From positions 1 to 64,000 of the forward strand of contig NZ_AUFL01000015.1 in the NCBI RefSeq assembly GCF_000426485.1: DNA of 64,000 nucleotides. The letters run 5' to 3'. Source of the stretch: Indolivaga capnocytophagoides DSM 22835. Its GTDB lineage: Bacteria > Bacteroidota > Bacteroidia > Bacteroidales > Dysgonomonadaceae. The notes under the pieces are model-generated. The model did no database searches and was not told the DNA's origin. It worked only from the letters and a program-made list of their open reading frames with translations. A program made the translations under genes and the position numbers. Of this stretch, positions 25,207 through 34,310 are shown one piece after another. Within the stretch, counting starts at the first letter, position 1; every line of letters begins with the position of its first letter.

Positions 25207-26175
25207 AGCCTGTTTGTTCTTCTTTATTCTCTAATTTTTAATGTTAGATATCTTTTTCTATTTTCTTTTTTTAATTACTTTTTCTTTATTATTTATTCTA
25301 TTATTTCTATTTATAGATATTTTTTTCCTTTTTAATTTTTAATTAATTTCTACTTTTGATTCAATTATTAATTTCAATTTCTATATTTTGAAGTTAAATT
25401 TTTACAGATATTCTTATTATATATATTTCTAGTGATTATATACTATTCTATTTTAGATATATAATATGTTATTTGCTATTTCTGAAAAGTTAATTTTTAT
25501 GTATAAACTTATTTATATAGTATGCTATTGATTTTTTTATAATGAATAGAATTAGTTATTTATTTTCTAAATAGAAAACTTTATATTTATTATGCTTCCA
25601 ATTATTATTATCTTTTTTAAATTTCTAGTTTATTTATTTTCTTTATTATTTATTTTTTTGAATTTTTCTGATTTGGTTTTCTTTATTTGTTTGTTTATCA
25701 GTGTCTTGTGTCCTTATCCCTGATTTATCCGATAAAAAGGGATTATTTAATCATTTTCATTTTAGGGTCTTAAATTTATGTATGGCTTTTCTGTGCATAT
25801 TTGTAATGAATAGTTGTTGTTTTAAAATGCTCTTTATCAATTTTTAACGCTGTTTTATGTGATGTTATAAGTGAAATGCCGACTATTGTTTTGTAAAAAG
25901 CCGGTAACAGAAAAGGTTATATATGGCAGTAATTTTGAATTTGAAAATTTTATCTATACATAAATAAAATTCGATAGTTCTTTTTGGGCTTTAAGTTCTT
26001 AATCTTGTTTATTGAATTTCATTAGTCGTTTATTGCTATTTGGCAAAGTTCAAGTAAACCAGATTCTGCTCTCACTGCTCTAAACGTTGCTTTAGTAAAT
26101 AAAACAACCAAAGCATATTATAAACTAAAAATATATCATTAAATACTTTCTGTTACTTAAATACTTACTTTTTCT
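25207..26175. other. Long T-rich gene-free region
   Basis: About 1 kb without a credible gene on either strand. From 25207 to about 25700 the plus strand is almost only T and A with a strong excess of T and long pyrimidine runs. From 25700 on, composition returns to that of ordinary spacers. A stem ATCCCT/AGGGAT lies near 25718-25747. Positions 26060-26165 hold an intergenic repeat copy. I see no RNA gene. Confidence 0.5.
26060..26165 (-). repeat. Intergenic repeat copy
   Basis: The minus strand reads TTAAGTAACAGAAAGTATTT followed by ATGATATATTTTTAGTTTAT and a GCTTTGG end. It matches the copies near 24400 and 1690 over about 50 bases. It ends just upstream of the dapB promoter candidate. Confidence 0.65.
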
Positions 26176-26254
26176 TACATTTGTAGTATATTGGATGTAT
26201 TGTACATCTTAATAAGCTTCTGATAAATATAAAATATAAATAGGTCTTGCGACC
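26176..26254 (+). promoter_or_regulatory. dapB leader: -7 box and AGGTC-type hairpin
   Basis: TACATTTG (26176-26183) fits TAnnTTTG. An imperfect hairpin AGGTCTTGCGACC (26242-26254) ends 18 nt before the dapB start, in the position also seen at lepB2, tamL and cysS. Confidence 0.45.
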
Positions 26255-26272
26255 ACCTTTAATTTTTAGGAT

Positions 26273-26986
26273 ATGAAAATAGCGCTTATCGGCTACGGAA
26301 AGATGGGTAAACAAATTGAGCAGATCGCTTTAAGCCGTGGACATTCTATTGTTGCAATTATTGATGAGAATAATTTAGATGGATTTGCTTCGGAAGATTT
26401 TAAAAGTGCCGATGTTGCCATAGAATTTACAACACCATCGAGTGCATTGAACAATTTTAGAAAATGTTTCGAATCTAATGTTCCTGTGGTTGCAGGTACT
26501 ACTGGTTGGCTCGAAAATTTGCCGGAAGTGAAAAAGGCATGTGAAAACGGACAGACGTTTTTTTATGCATCTAACTATAGCTTAGGGGTAAATATTTTTT
26601 TTGCCGTAAATAAATACCTGGCAAAAATCATGAATCAGTTTCCTGATTATTCCGTTAAAATGGAAGAAATTCATCACGTTCATAAACTTGATGCTCCCAG
26701 CGGTACAGCTATTACTTTGGCAGAAGGTATTATTGAAAATATAGATAGAAAGACCGATTGGCACTTGGAAGCAGAAACAAAACCCGAAGATATTTCGATC
26801 CATTGTATAAGAGAAGGTGAAGTTCCCGGTATCCACGAGATTTTTTATGAATCCGAGGCAGATGTAATAAGTATTAAACACGATGCGAAAAATCGGAAAG
26901 GTTTTGCTTTGGGAGCTGTTTTAGCTGCTGAATTTACTTGTGGAAAGAAGGGTTTTTTAGGAATGCAGGATATGCTTAAATTTTAA
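26273..26986 (+). CDS. dapB: 4-hydroxy-tetrahydrodipicolinate reductase
   Basis: Reduces hydroxytetrahydrodipicolinate with NAD(P)H in lysine and diaminopimelate synthesis. The 237 residues show the N-terminal nucleotide-binding loop ALIGYGKMGKQI and the catalytic motif EIHHVHKLDAPSGTA with its His and Lys. GKKGFLGMQDML forms the C-terminus. It is the first gene of a tight plus-strand run with lepB (5 bp gap), the lepB-like paralogue and a WbqC-family gene. Confidence 0.96.
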   Translation: MKIALIGYGKMGKQIEQIALSRGHSIVAIIDENNLDGFASEDFKSADVAIEFTTPSSALNNFRKCFESNVPVVAGTTGWLENLPEVKKACENGQTFFYASNYSLGVNIFFAVNKYLAKIMNQFPDYSVKMEEIHHVHKLDAPSGTAITLAEGIIENIDRKTDWHLEAETKPEDISIHCIREGEVPGIHEIFYESEADVISIKHDAKNRKGFALGAVLAAEFTCGKKGFLGMQDMLKF

Positions 26987-26991
26987 GATAA

Positions 26992-28587
26992 ATGGAAAAT
27001 TCAACTAATCAGAATAATTCCCAAAAAGGGAAAAGTTTCGGAGAAAGAATGAAATCAGCACCACGAGCTAAGTGGGTCAAGTTTATAGTTATGACTATTC
27101 TTACCATTGCTTTTGTTATCTGGACAGGATATCTAGGTGTTTTGGTCATCATTCCCCTTTTCTTCGATAGTTATATATTGAAATATATTCCCTGGGGCTT
27201 TTGGAAGAGTTCGGGTAATCTGGCGTTTCGTAAAGTAATGGAATGGGCGGATGCAATCGGTTTTGCCTTAGTTGCAGTATATGTGATCAATACTTTTTTC
27301 TTTCAGAATTACCAGATTCCATCGTCTTCTCTCGAAAAATCGCTGTTAGTGGGAGATTTCCTATTTGTAAGTAAAATGAGCTATGGAACCCGTTCGCCTA
27401 TGACTCCGTTGTCTTTCCCTTTGGCGCAGCATACATTGCCTATTTTAGATTGTAAATCGTATCTCGATAAGCCGCAGATTAAGTATCAGCGTTTTGCGGG
27501 TTTTGGTTCGATAGAAAGGGGTAATATTGTAGTCTTTAACTTTCCCGCAGGAGATACAGTGGCTTTGAATCAGCAAGCTGTTGATTTTTATTCTCTTTCA
27601 AAGATGAATCCTCGAGGCAGTTATGGTGTGCGCAACGATAAAGCTCAGTACGGAGAGATTGTTTATCGTCCGGTTGATCGTCGCGAAAACTACGTGAAAC
27701 GCTGTATGGGACTTCCCGGTGAGACTATTCAGGTCAAAGACGATGAAGTTTATATAAATGGGAAAAAGGTTGCTGATCCCGAAAATATGCAGTTGAATTA
27801 TTATGTACAGACCGATGGGACTCCTATTTCCGAAACTGTTTTCAGTGATTTAGGAATCAGTAAAGATGATTATGCGACTTTAAATCAGGCCGGAGAACAA
27901 GTTCCCTATTATTTTGATCCGATGCAGGAAATGCAAAATGCAAACCCTTTACTTGCCAGAAGCATGGCTGATGATTTTAAATATAAAGCCGATAGTTTGC
28001 ATCTTACTCAATTGGGTTTTATCGCCAAGGGTAAAAATTTCGGAATTGTATATACTTTGCCACTGACTAAAAAGATGGTTGCCGATTTGAAGGCAAAACC
28101 ATTTGTTTTAAAGGTCTTTAAACAACAGGAAAGAGTTGAAAAACGAAATATTACCGAAGATAAACAAATTGATTTTCCGTTTTATTATCCGATAGCCTAT
28201 AGCACCGGATGGACCCGTGATGCTTACGGTCCTCTTTGGATTCCGAAGAAGGGAGCGACTATTACTTTCGATAAAGATGTTGATTATAAGGTGGCTGCTT
28301 ATGAAAGGGTAATCAAGAACTACGAAGGAAACGAATTTGCATATCGTGACGGCAAGGTTTATATCAATGGAAAACAAGCAGACTCTTATACATTCAAGAT
28401 GGATTATTACTTTATGATGGGAGATAACCGCCATAATTCGGCAGACTCACGTTCGTGGGGTTTTGTTCCTGAAGATCATATTGTAGGGCAGCCTTTGTTT
28501 GTCTGGTTGTCTTTGGATAAAGACAAAGGTTGGTTGAATGGAAAAATCCGTTGGAATCGTATTTTTACAAGTGCCAAAAAGAAATAG
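26992..28587 (+). CDS. lepB: Signal peptidase I, active copy
   Basis: Cleaves signal peptides of exported proteins at the periplasmic face. The 531-residue protein is long for the family. Two N-terminal spans (about 31-55 and 86-105) precede the catalytic domain. The nucleophile is Ser113 in IPSSSLEKSL and the general base is Lys236 in ENYVKRCMGLPGE; the C-terminal motif MGDNRHNSADSR is intact. The extra length comes from insertions after the Lys motif (about 255-420), a feature common in Bacteroidota. The downstream paralogue lacks both catalytic residues. Confidence 0.95.
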   Translation: MENSTNQNNSQKGKSFGERMKSAPRAKWVKFIVMTILTIAFVIWTGYLGVLVIIPLFFDSYILKYIPWGFWKSSGNLAFRKVMEWADAIGFALVAVYVINTFFFQNYQIPSSSLEKSLLVGDFLFVSKMSYGTRSPMTPLSFPLAQHTLPILDCKSYLDKPQIKYQRFAGFGSIERGNIVVFNFPAGDTVALNQQAVDFYSLSKMNPRGSYGVRNDKAQYGEIVYRPVDRRENYVKRCMGLPGETIQVKDDEVYINGKKVADPENMQLNYYVQTDGTPISETVFSDLGISKDDYATLNQAGEQVPYYFDPMQEMQNANPLLARSMADDFKYKADSLHLTQLGFIAKGKNFGIVYTLPLTKKMVADLKAKPFVLKVFKQQERVEKRNITEDKQIDFPFYYPIAYSTGWTRDAYGPLWIPKKGATITFDKDVDYKVAAYERVIKNYEGNEFAYRDGKVYINGKQADSYTFKMDYYFMMGDNRHNSADSRSWGFVPEDHIVGQPLFVWLSLDKDKGWLNGKIRWNRIFTSAKKK

Positions 28588-28615
28588 GGCAGCAGACTTT
28601 TTCACTTGTAAATAT

Positions 28616-28725
28616 ATGAAAATATTTAGTGATACATTTTCAAGTTATTACAGATTCAGATTGTTATACTTACAAATTGTTATACTTACAAAAGCAGTAA
28701 ATAGGTCTGTGACCTTAATTCGTAA
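28616..28725 (+). repeat. Intergenic repeat copy ending in a hairpin
   Basis: Contains AATATTTAGTG, an AAGTTATTACAGATTCAG core, two copies of GTTATACTTACAAA, and the hairpin AGGTCTGTGACCT at 28703-28715. The hairpin ends 20 nt before the start of the lepB-like paralogue. Confidence 0.6.
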
Positions 28726-28735
28726 CTAAAATAAT

Positions 28736-29704
28736 ATGGCTTTGAAAAAAGCAAAAATATGGAAATGGTGGGGCAAGGTGTTTATTCTTGCCCTACTTGT
28801 TGTGTTTGTAGTGAGAGTCTTTTTTATGCAGTCATATACTGTATCGTCGTCTCAAATGGAGACAGCTTTATTACGGGGCGAAAAGGTGCTTGTCAATAAA
28901 ATGGCTTATGGCATAAGGATTCCTTCGACATTATTGTCCATTCCTTTTACATTTGATTCTTTTTTCGGGATGAAATCTTATTCAGAAGCTTTGCAATTAG
29001 GTTATCACAGATTATTTTCATCCGCAATTTCCCGTAATGATGTTGTTATATTTAATAATCCCGGGGAAACCGATAAGCCGATAGACAAGCGTACACTATG
29101 TATAAGCCGTTGTATTGCTGTTCCCGGAGATACAATATCCGTACAAGCCGGGGATATGTTTATAAACGGTAAAAGGTATGTTGCTTCCCCAGATTTGCTG
29201 CTTCCGTACTGCTTTCCGCTGACATCTAAAGATACTGTTGCCGGTATAATGAAATCGCTGCATATTTCAGCACGTAATCTGCAGTCTGATTCCCTGTTTG
29301 TATATTCCAGCCAGAGCAGGTATGAAGCTTTTCTTATAAATCAGAAATTGACCGATTCTTTACAGCTCAAGTTGAAGACTGATGACATCTATTCATACAA
29401 GCTTTTGGTGCCTTCCAAGGGTATGTTGATAAAGCTTACAGACGATAATAAAAAGCTATTTGCCGGAATTATTAAAGATGAATCGGGTATAGATGTAATG
29501 TCCCCCGAAGAGAAACTGTTGTCATATAAGTTCAGATACGATTATTACTGGTTTTTGTCGGACAATACCGAAAATAGTATCGATTCACGTACGCTTGGTT
29601 TCATTTCAGAAAAATACATAGTTGGTAAAGCCTCTATTATCTGGTACAGTCCTGACAACAAGGGTAGGGGATTGACCTCCTTAGGAATGGCTTTTATTAA
29701 GTAA
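28736..29704 (+). CDS. Signal peptidase I-like protein without catalytic dyad (predicted inactive)
   Basis: A 322-residue S26-family protein with one N-terminal span (about 14-30). Aligned without gaps to the upstream lepB product, the nucleophilic serine position (Ser113 there) is Gln40 in YTVSSSQMETALL, and the catalytic lysine position is Ser124 in LCISRCIAVPGD. The C-terminal GDNR-NS-DSR motif survives as SDNTENSIDSR. The overall fold and the insertion between the boxes are kept, so this is a full-length, apparently maintained protein rather than a decaying gene. It probably lacks peptidase activity and may act as a partner or regulator of LepB. A shifted nucleophile at Ser39 is possible but the lysine is also gone. 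Confidence 0.85.
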   Translation: MALKKAKIWKWWGKVFILALLVVFVVRVFFMQSYTVSSSQMETALLRGEKVLVNKMAYGIRIPSTLLSIPFTFDSFFGMKSYSEALQLGYHRLFSSAISRNDVVIFNNPGETDKPIDKRTLCISRCIAVPGDTISVQAGDMFINGKRYVASPDLLLPYCFPLTSKDTVAGIMKSLHISARNLQSDSLFVYSSQSRYEAFLINQKLTDSLQLKLKTDDIYSYKLLVPSKGMLIKLTDDNKKLFAGIIKDESGIDVMSPEEKLLSYKFRYDYYWFLSDNTENSIDSRTLGFISEKYIVGKASIIWYSPDNKGRGLTSLGMAFIK

Positions 29705-29709
29705 CAAAA

Positions 29710-30354
29710 ATGAGTATTATATTATCTACAGCATATCTGGCCCCTTTTGAGTATTATTCGAAACTCTTTTCAGGAGAAGATATATTAATAGAGCAGCACG
29801 AGAATTATATCAAGCAATCGTATCGAAATAGATGCTCCATCTTATCGGCTAATGGCGTTATGCCTTTATCTATTCCTATAGAGAGCGCAGGAGGTAAAAA
29901 GTGCCCTATTCGGGACGTTTGTATTGCCGATCATGGAAACTGGCGGCATTTGCATTGGAATGCCCTTATTTCGGCATATAACTCAACACCATTCTTCGAG
30001 TACTATGAAGATGATTTCCGACCTTTTTATGAAAGGAAGTACAAATATCTGTTTGATTTCAATGAGGAATTACGAGAGATGATTTGTAGTTTACTTTCTT
30101 TCGATACGGCTAATATCTCTTATACCGAAGACTATATTACTGATATCACTTCTGAAGATATTGATCTCAGGCAGGATCTTTCCCCTAAGAAAGATTTTAA
30201 GACCTTTGATCCCGATTTCGTTTCTATTCCTTATTATCAGGTTTTTGAAGAGAGATATGGATTTACCGAAAATCTGAGCATTGTAGATTTGCTCTTCAAT
30301 ATGGGAAATGAAAGTTTGCTTATATTAGAGAAAGGCTTAAAAAGAATCCCCTGA
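29710..30354 (+). CDS. WbqC-family protein
   Basis: A 214-residue WbqC-like protein. It begins with the family-type segment STAYLAPFEYYSKLFSGEDI and continues with YIKQSYRNRCSILSANGVMPLSIPI and HGNWRHLHWNALISAYNSTPFFEYYED. WbqC proteins occur in polysaccharide loci and, in Bacteroidota, next to dapB and lepB. The reaction is not established. It starts 5 bp after the lepB paralogue and its stop codon lies in the left arm of a terminator. Confidence 0.88.
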   Translation: MSIILSTAYLAPFEYYSKLFSGEDILIEQHENYIKQSYRNRCSILSANGVMPLSIPIESAGGKKCPIRDVCIADHGNWRHLHWNALISAYNSTPFFEYYEDDFRPFYERKYKYLFDFNEELREMICSLLSFDTANISYTEDYITDITSEDIDLRQDLSPKKDFKTFDPDFVSIPYYQVFEERYGFTENLSIVDLLFNMGNESLLILEKGLKRIP

Positions 30355-30373
30355 GAAAGTTCACAGGGGATTC
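30344..30373 (+). terminator. Terminator of the dapB-lepB-wbqC run
   Basis: GAATCCCCTG (30344-30353) pairs with CAGGGGATTC (30364-30373), followed by TTTATTTAT. The stop codon of the WbqC gene overlaps the left arm. Confidence 0.8.
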
Positions 30374-30421
30374 TTTATTTATCCAAATCGTTAGAATCCT
30401 AACAACAAAATGTCAAAGATC

Positions 30422-31030
30422 TTAGAATTTAACTACTGCACCGAATTCGATGTTTCTCATATCGAAATCAAATCCGAAGCTGTTAGTTTTAACTTCTTGT
30501 TTAGCTTCACCTTTGCCTTCTGTCTCTTTAGTATTTTGGTATCCTAAGAAACCGAATTTGCTAACTAAAGCTACTTTGCTTGAAACATTAAGAGCTAGTC
30601 CAGGACGTAAGCCAATTTCAAGGTTGTTGATTTTGCTTTCAACACCACAAACTTTACCCCATTCATAACCAACACCTCCATCAACGAAGATGCTTCCGAT
30701 ATCACCTTTCACAATAGTGTAACGTAGAAATGGACTAACTTTGTATAAGTTTTTAGATGCAGCGCCTGTTGCGTCATTTGCTCCATCAAATTTTAGGTCT
30801 GTTCCGCCGTGAGTATGAGCAGCACCGATAACGATACCTACAGCTACATTCTCTGTTACGTTGTAACCTAATTCTGGCATAACTTTAAAGCTTAGTTGGC
30901 TGTCTCCGCCTTTTACTTTGCTTGACCAAAGACCTACTGTACCTCCAGCCCACATTTGACCGGCTTCCTGAGCAGCTGCGCTTGTAAATACCCCTAATGC
31001 AACAGCTAGTGAAAGAAATAATTTTTTCAT
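30422..31030 (-). CDS. Outer-membrane beta-barrel protein
   Basis: A 202-residue small barrel of the OmpX/OmpA-like porin group. The start at 31030 gives a signal peptide (KKLFLSLAVALGVFTSAAAQ). Alternating strands follow, with YNVTENVAVGIVIGAAH, YKVSPFLRYTIVKGD, IFVDGGVGYEWG, LRPGLALNVSSKVALVSKFGFLGY and a C-terminal strand ending VVKF with a terminal Phe, as Bam substrates have. Codon use is biased to preferred codons more than in its neighbours, and it has the best promoter seen on this strand, so it is probably abundant. Confidence 0.9.
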   Translation of the reverse strand: MKKLFLSLAVALGVFTSAAAQEAGQMWAGGTVGLWSSKVKGGDSQLSFKVMPELGYNVTENVAVGIVIGAAHTHGGTDLKFDGANDATGAASKNLYKVSPFLRYTIVKGDIGSIFVDGGVGYEWGKVCGVESKINNLEIGLRPGLALNVSSKVALVSKFGFLGYQNTKETEGKGEAKQEVKTNSFGFDFDMRNIEFGAVVKF

Positions 31031-31036
31031 AAACAC

Positions 31037-31395
31037 TAATTTAGTTCAAATAAAATCTAATTGTAAATTAACAATTTTTTAGTTAATGTATTTTTAGAAT
31101 CGGGCACAAATGTATCCTATATTTTTATAAATACAATGTTTTGTTGAAATTTTTTTCTTAATATTAAAATCAAAATGAAATGTAAACGGGCTTATTATAT
31201 CTTCTTTTGCGTTGATTTACATGTGTATATTGTTTAATTCTATCTTGTCGGATTACCATGTGATATTTTTGAACGAAATCTAATTTTTTAACAATTGTGA
31301 AACTATTTAAGTAACAGAAAGTATTCATAAACGGTCATTATTTGCTCCAATTATGCTTCTAAAGCTATAAACTGGTTTGATACCTTAACAGTACT
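31037..31395. other. Gene-free spacer with promoter and repeat copy
   Basis: Holds the promoter of the barrel gene (31107-31136) and a repeat copy (31295-31390) that includes AAGTAACAGAAAGTATT and a degenerate GGTTTGATACCTT hairpin. Nothing else is visible. Confidence 0.55.
31107..31136 (-). promoter_or_regulatory. Promoter of the outer-membrane barrel gene
   Basis: On the minus strand TTG (31134-31136), a 19-bp spacer and TACATTTG (31107-31114) match the Bacteroidota promoter consensus exactly. The leader would be about 70 nt. Confidence 0.75.
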
Positions 31396-32619
31396 TTATA
31401 GATAAGAAAGTGTAGATAAATTTTGCTCGGCGAAAATCTCATTCGCAGCATCCAATATATCTGAAGAGGTTATCTTATCTATTTTTTGTATGGTTTCTTC
31501 TATACTGTTGAAATGATTATGATTCAGATAACTTTTTCCTAAAGACAAAGCCAGATTTTCGTGATTGTCACTCGATACGGCAATTTGTCCTGTCAACTGT
31601 TTTTTTGCCGCAGAAAGTTGAATACTCGTCAGGCTTGTGTTCTTTAATAGATTCAGTTCCTTTTGTATGAGTTTTATACACTTTTCGGTATTCCGTTTAT
31701 CACAGCCGAAGTATATCGCAAACAAGCCGGTATCGGTATACAATGTAGTGCTTGATTCCACATTATATACATATCCTCTTTTTTCCCGAAGCGAGATATT
31801 TAAACGGCTGTTCATTCCCGGTCCTCCAAGAATATTATTTAGCAGATGCAGGGTTGTTTTTTTAGGGTTATGCATATCATAACATTGTCCTCCGATAAGA
31901 ACATGAGATTGTGTAGTATCTTTTTGCAAAGATATTTCGCCCTTTACGGTTGATTGTGGGGTTAGCCTTTCCGTTTTTTCCGAAGAAACAGGAATATCCG
32001 ATAAATATTTTTCCGATAATTTCACTATTTTCCGAAAGTCTGTTTTTCCGGTTGAGAAGAATACCATATTATCCGGATGATAATGTTTTCCGGTAAACTG
32101 TCTGGCCATCTTGCAATCGAATTTAGACAGAAGATCGGGCTCTCCTAAAATGTTATGCCCTAACTGCGAACCTTTATATATCAGATTTTCGAATTCATCG
32201 TAGATAAGCTCCGAAGGGCTGTCTTCGTACGAATTTATTTCGTCCAGTATGACATCTATCTCTTTTTCTATTTCCTGTTTGGGAAATGTAGAGTGGAATG
32301 TTAGATCGGTCAGCAATTCGAATGCCCGTTCGAAATACTCTTCGAGAAAAATCGAATAGATAACTGTTTCTTCTTTGTTTGTATATGCATTTATTTCACC
32401 GCCAACCGCTTCCATTCGATTGATAATATGGTGAGAACGACGTTTCTCTGTTCCTTTGAAGAGCATATGTTCGACAAAGTGAGCCATACCGAATTCTTCG
32501 GCTTGTTCGTCTCTTGTTCCCGTATTAACGATAAAACCACAGTATGAGACATGACTTGCAAGAGGAAGATGTACTATTCTTAAACCGTTCTTTAGTGTAT
32601 GGGATTGATATATATTCAT
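31396..32619 (-). CDS. M16-family zinc peptidase
   Basis: A 407-residue metallopeptidase of the processing-peptidase type. The inverted zinc motif HFVEH (HxxEH) is near residues 46-50, with the third ligand Glu in NAYTNKEETVIYS. The second half-domain carries GGPGMNSRLNISLREKRGYVYNVESS, including the conserved Arg-Tyr pair. No signal peptide is seen, so it is likely cytoplasmic and may act on peptides. It follows the GT-C gene by 23 bp and is probably co-transcribed with it. Confidence 0.92.
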   Translation of the reverse strand: MNIYQSHTLKNGLRIVHLPLASHVSYCGFIVNTGTRDEQAEEFGMAHFVEHMLFKGTEKRRSHHIINRMEAVGGEINAYTNKEETVIYSIFLEEYFERAFELLTDLTFHSTFPKQEIEKEIDVILDEINSYEDSPSELIYDEFENLIYKGSQLGHNILGEPDLLSKFDCKMARQFTGKHYHPDNMVFFSTGKTDFRKIVKLSEKYLSDIPVSSEKTERLTPQSTVKGEISLQKDTTQSHVLIGGQCYDMHNPKKTTLHLLNNILGGPGMNSRLNISLREKRGYVYNVESSTTLYTDTGLFAIYFGCDKRNTEKCIKLIQKELNLLKNTSLTSIQLSAAKKQLTGQIAVSSDNHENLALSLGKSYLNHNHFNSIEETIQKIDKITSSDILDAANEIFAEQNLSTLSYL

Positions 32620-32642
32620 TAAAAGTATTATTTGCTGTAATC

Positions 32643-34115
32643 TTATTTTATTCTGTTTAAAAGCCTGATCGATTTCTCTTTTAAGAGTAATTCATCGCTT
32701 ATTGCATAATTATTATTTATTTTACTCGAATCGTTTTCAGACTGTATTAAAAAGAAAGAATCAATACCGTGAGGGATAGAATCGATAACTGTTATTTCGA
32801 AAGGCTTGTAACTTGTTGCGTCCCCCGGAGAATAAATATAATAATCTCTGTTAGGCAATAATACGGATAATAACGCCAGTTCGGGATATGAATTGATGCC
32901 TGATATCACAGCCTTGGGTTCTCTTATTTTTCTGCCGGAATGAAGGAATCCGTTTATCTTCGAAAGTTCGGCAAATTGTTCCTTATTATATTTCGATTCC
33001 GAAAAGAAACGTCCGACACACAATATAGTCAGTAAACAAAAAGATGCCGATACCAGAGCCTTCTTGTTATGTTTCCACAATTCGGTACAATATATGGCTG
33101 TTCCCAGCAGCAGAGGTCCAAGCATGCAGCTAGTGTATCGAGGAACACTGATGGGTTTTACCACATATGTAATGCACAAAGTTACTAAAATAGTAACGAT
33201 ATATACCAATACAAAAGCATGTGCTGCAGCCAGTCGTTTATCTTTTGGTAATTTAATGATATACAGGATACCTATGCCGATAAAAATGAGCATAATGGAT
33301 AATGCGGCTGCCATAACAGGCAGATTGAATATTGTATATGGATGTGACGGTTCTTTCGGTGAAAAGAAATAATACAGGAACAGCAGATAATCTTTAGGGG
33401 TAGGGGTTTCGACCCAAAAGCTGTAACGTACATTTTGTATTTGCCTGATAAATATGGGTATCCATGGACTGTAGATCAGAAGAATGATCAATCCGAATAA
33501 GACCAGCCGAACGATGTTTCTGCCTTTTTGCAGCAGGGCGATACTCAATAAGATATATATAACACCTACCGATACCAGCGCATAATAATGGGTATAAATA
33601 GCACCGATAGCGAAAAGCATCATTAAAATATAGTTTATAAAGACTTTTCTCAGATATACTTTGTAAGCGAAGACAGCACACCCCAGCACAAAGAACATTG
33701 CCCACGAATACATCCTTATCTCAGTACTTAAATATTGGCTGATAGGTATTACAATAAGTAAAACCATAAAGGTCAGTGCTGTTTTATTACCTAATAACCG
33801 CCTGACAGGGAATAACGCAAGGAATAAACAGGCAACTATACCTAATCCCGAAAAAATTCTCATGGTGGGATAATATTCGCCGAATATACCGCAGAAAATC
33901 TTTAGCATATAGTAATACAGCGGAGGATGGACATCGGTTGATGTGATCTTCCAGATGTCTTCTATCGGATATTTTATAAGGGCGATAGTATAGGCTTCAT
34001 CATACCAGACAGAATGATACGAAGCCGAGTTGTATAAAATTATAAAAGCCTCTATACATATCAGTATCGCACCTATGATATAGAAGTAAAGGTTGTTATA
34101 CTTATGCTTTATCAT
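32643..34115 (-). CDS. GT-C membrane glycosyltransferase, GT39/ArnT-like (paralogue A)
   Basis: A 490-residue polytopic protein with around 11 spans. After the first span the first extracytoplasmic loop carries the acidic pair in WYDEAYTIALIKYP and the conserved DVHPPLYYYMLK, as in PMT/ArnT enzymes that use polyprenyl-phosphate sugars. RMYSWAMFFVLG and a Pro-rich FSPKEPSHPY loop follow. It is similar along its whole length to the protein at 41904-43448. The acceptor could be lipid A, a lipoprotein or another surface molecule; sequence does not say. Confidence 0.85.
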   Translation of the reverse strand: MIKHKYNNLYFYIIGAILICIEAFIILYNSASYHSVWYDEAYTIALIKYPIEDIWKITSTDVHPPLYYYMLKIFCGIFGEYYPTMRIFSGLGIVACLFLALFPVRRLLGNKTALTFMVLLIVIPISQYLSTEIRMYSWAMFFVLGCAVFAYKVYLRKVFINYILMMLFAIGAIYTHYYALVSVGVIYILLSIALLQKGRNIVRLVLFGLIILLIYSPWIPIFIRQIQNVRYSFWVETPTPKDYLLFLYYFFSPKEPSHPYTIFNLPVMAAALSIMLIFIGIGILYIIKLPKDKRLAAAHAFVLVYIVTILVTLCITYVVKPISVPRYTSCMLGPLLLGTAIYCTELWKHNKKALVSASFCLLTILCVGRFFSESKYNKEQFAELSKINGFLHSGRKIREPKAVISGINSYPELALLSVLLPNRDYYIYSPGDATSYKPFEITVIDSIPHGIDSFFLIQSENDSSKINNNYAISDELLLKEKSIRLLNRIK

Positions 34116-34129
34116 ACTGAATTAAGTAA

Positions 34130-34310
34130 ATAAAAGTATTTCATGATCTGTTTTCAAGTTGTAACAGGCTCAGATTATTATCCTTGCCAAAGTAATAAGT
34201 AACAGTAAGTATTTAATGTCGCATTTCAAAGCAATAACAGACTGTTGCTGTTATACTTGGATGGACAATAGAAAAGTCTGAGACCTTAAATAGGTCTGCG
34301 GTCTCAAATC
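34130..34310 (+). repeat. Two adjacent intergenic repeat copies, one with hairpin
   Basis: First partial copy: AAAGTATTTCATG followed by a TTGTAACAGGCTCAG core (34136-34180). Second: AAGTAACAGTAAGTATTTAA, an AACAGACTGTTG core, TTATACTTGG, then AGTCTGAGACCTTAAATAGG and GTCTGCGGTCTC (34190-34310). Confidence 0.6.

Noticed and set aside
25207-26272. CRISPR array or leader in the T-rich gap
   Set aside because: No regularly spaced direct repeats; the repetitiveness is low-complexity T and A runs.
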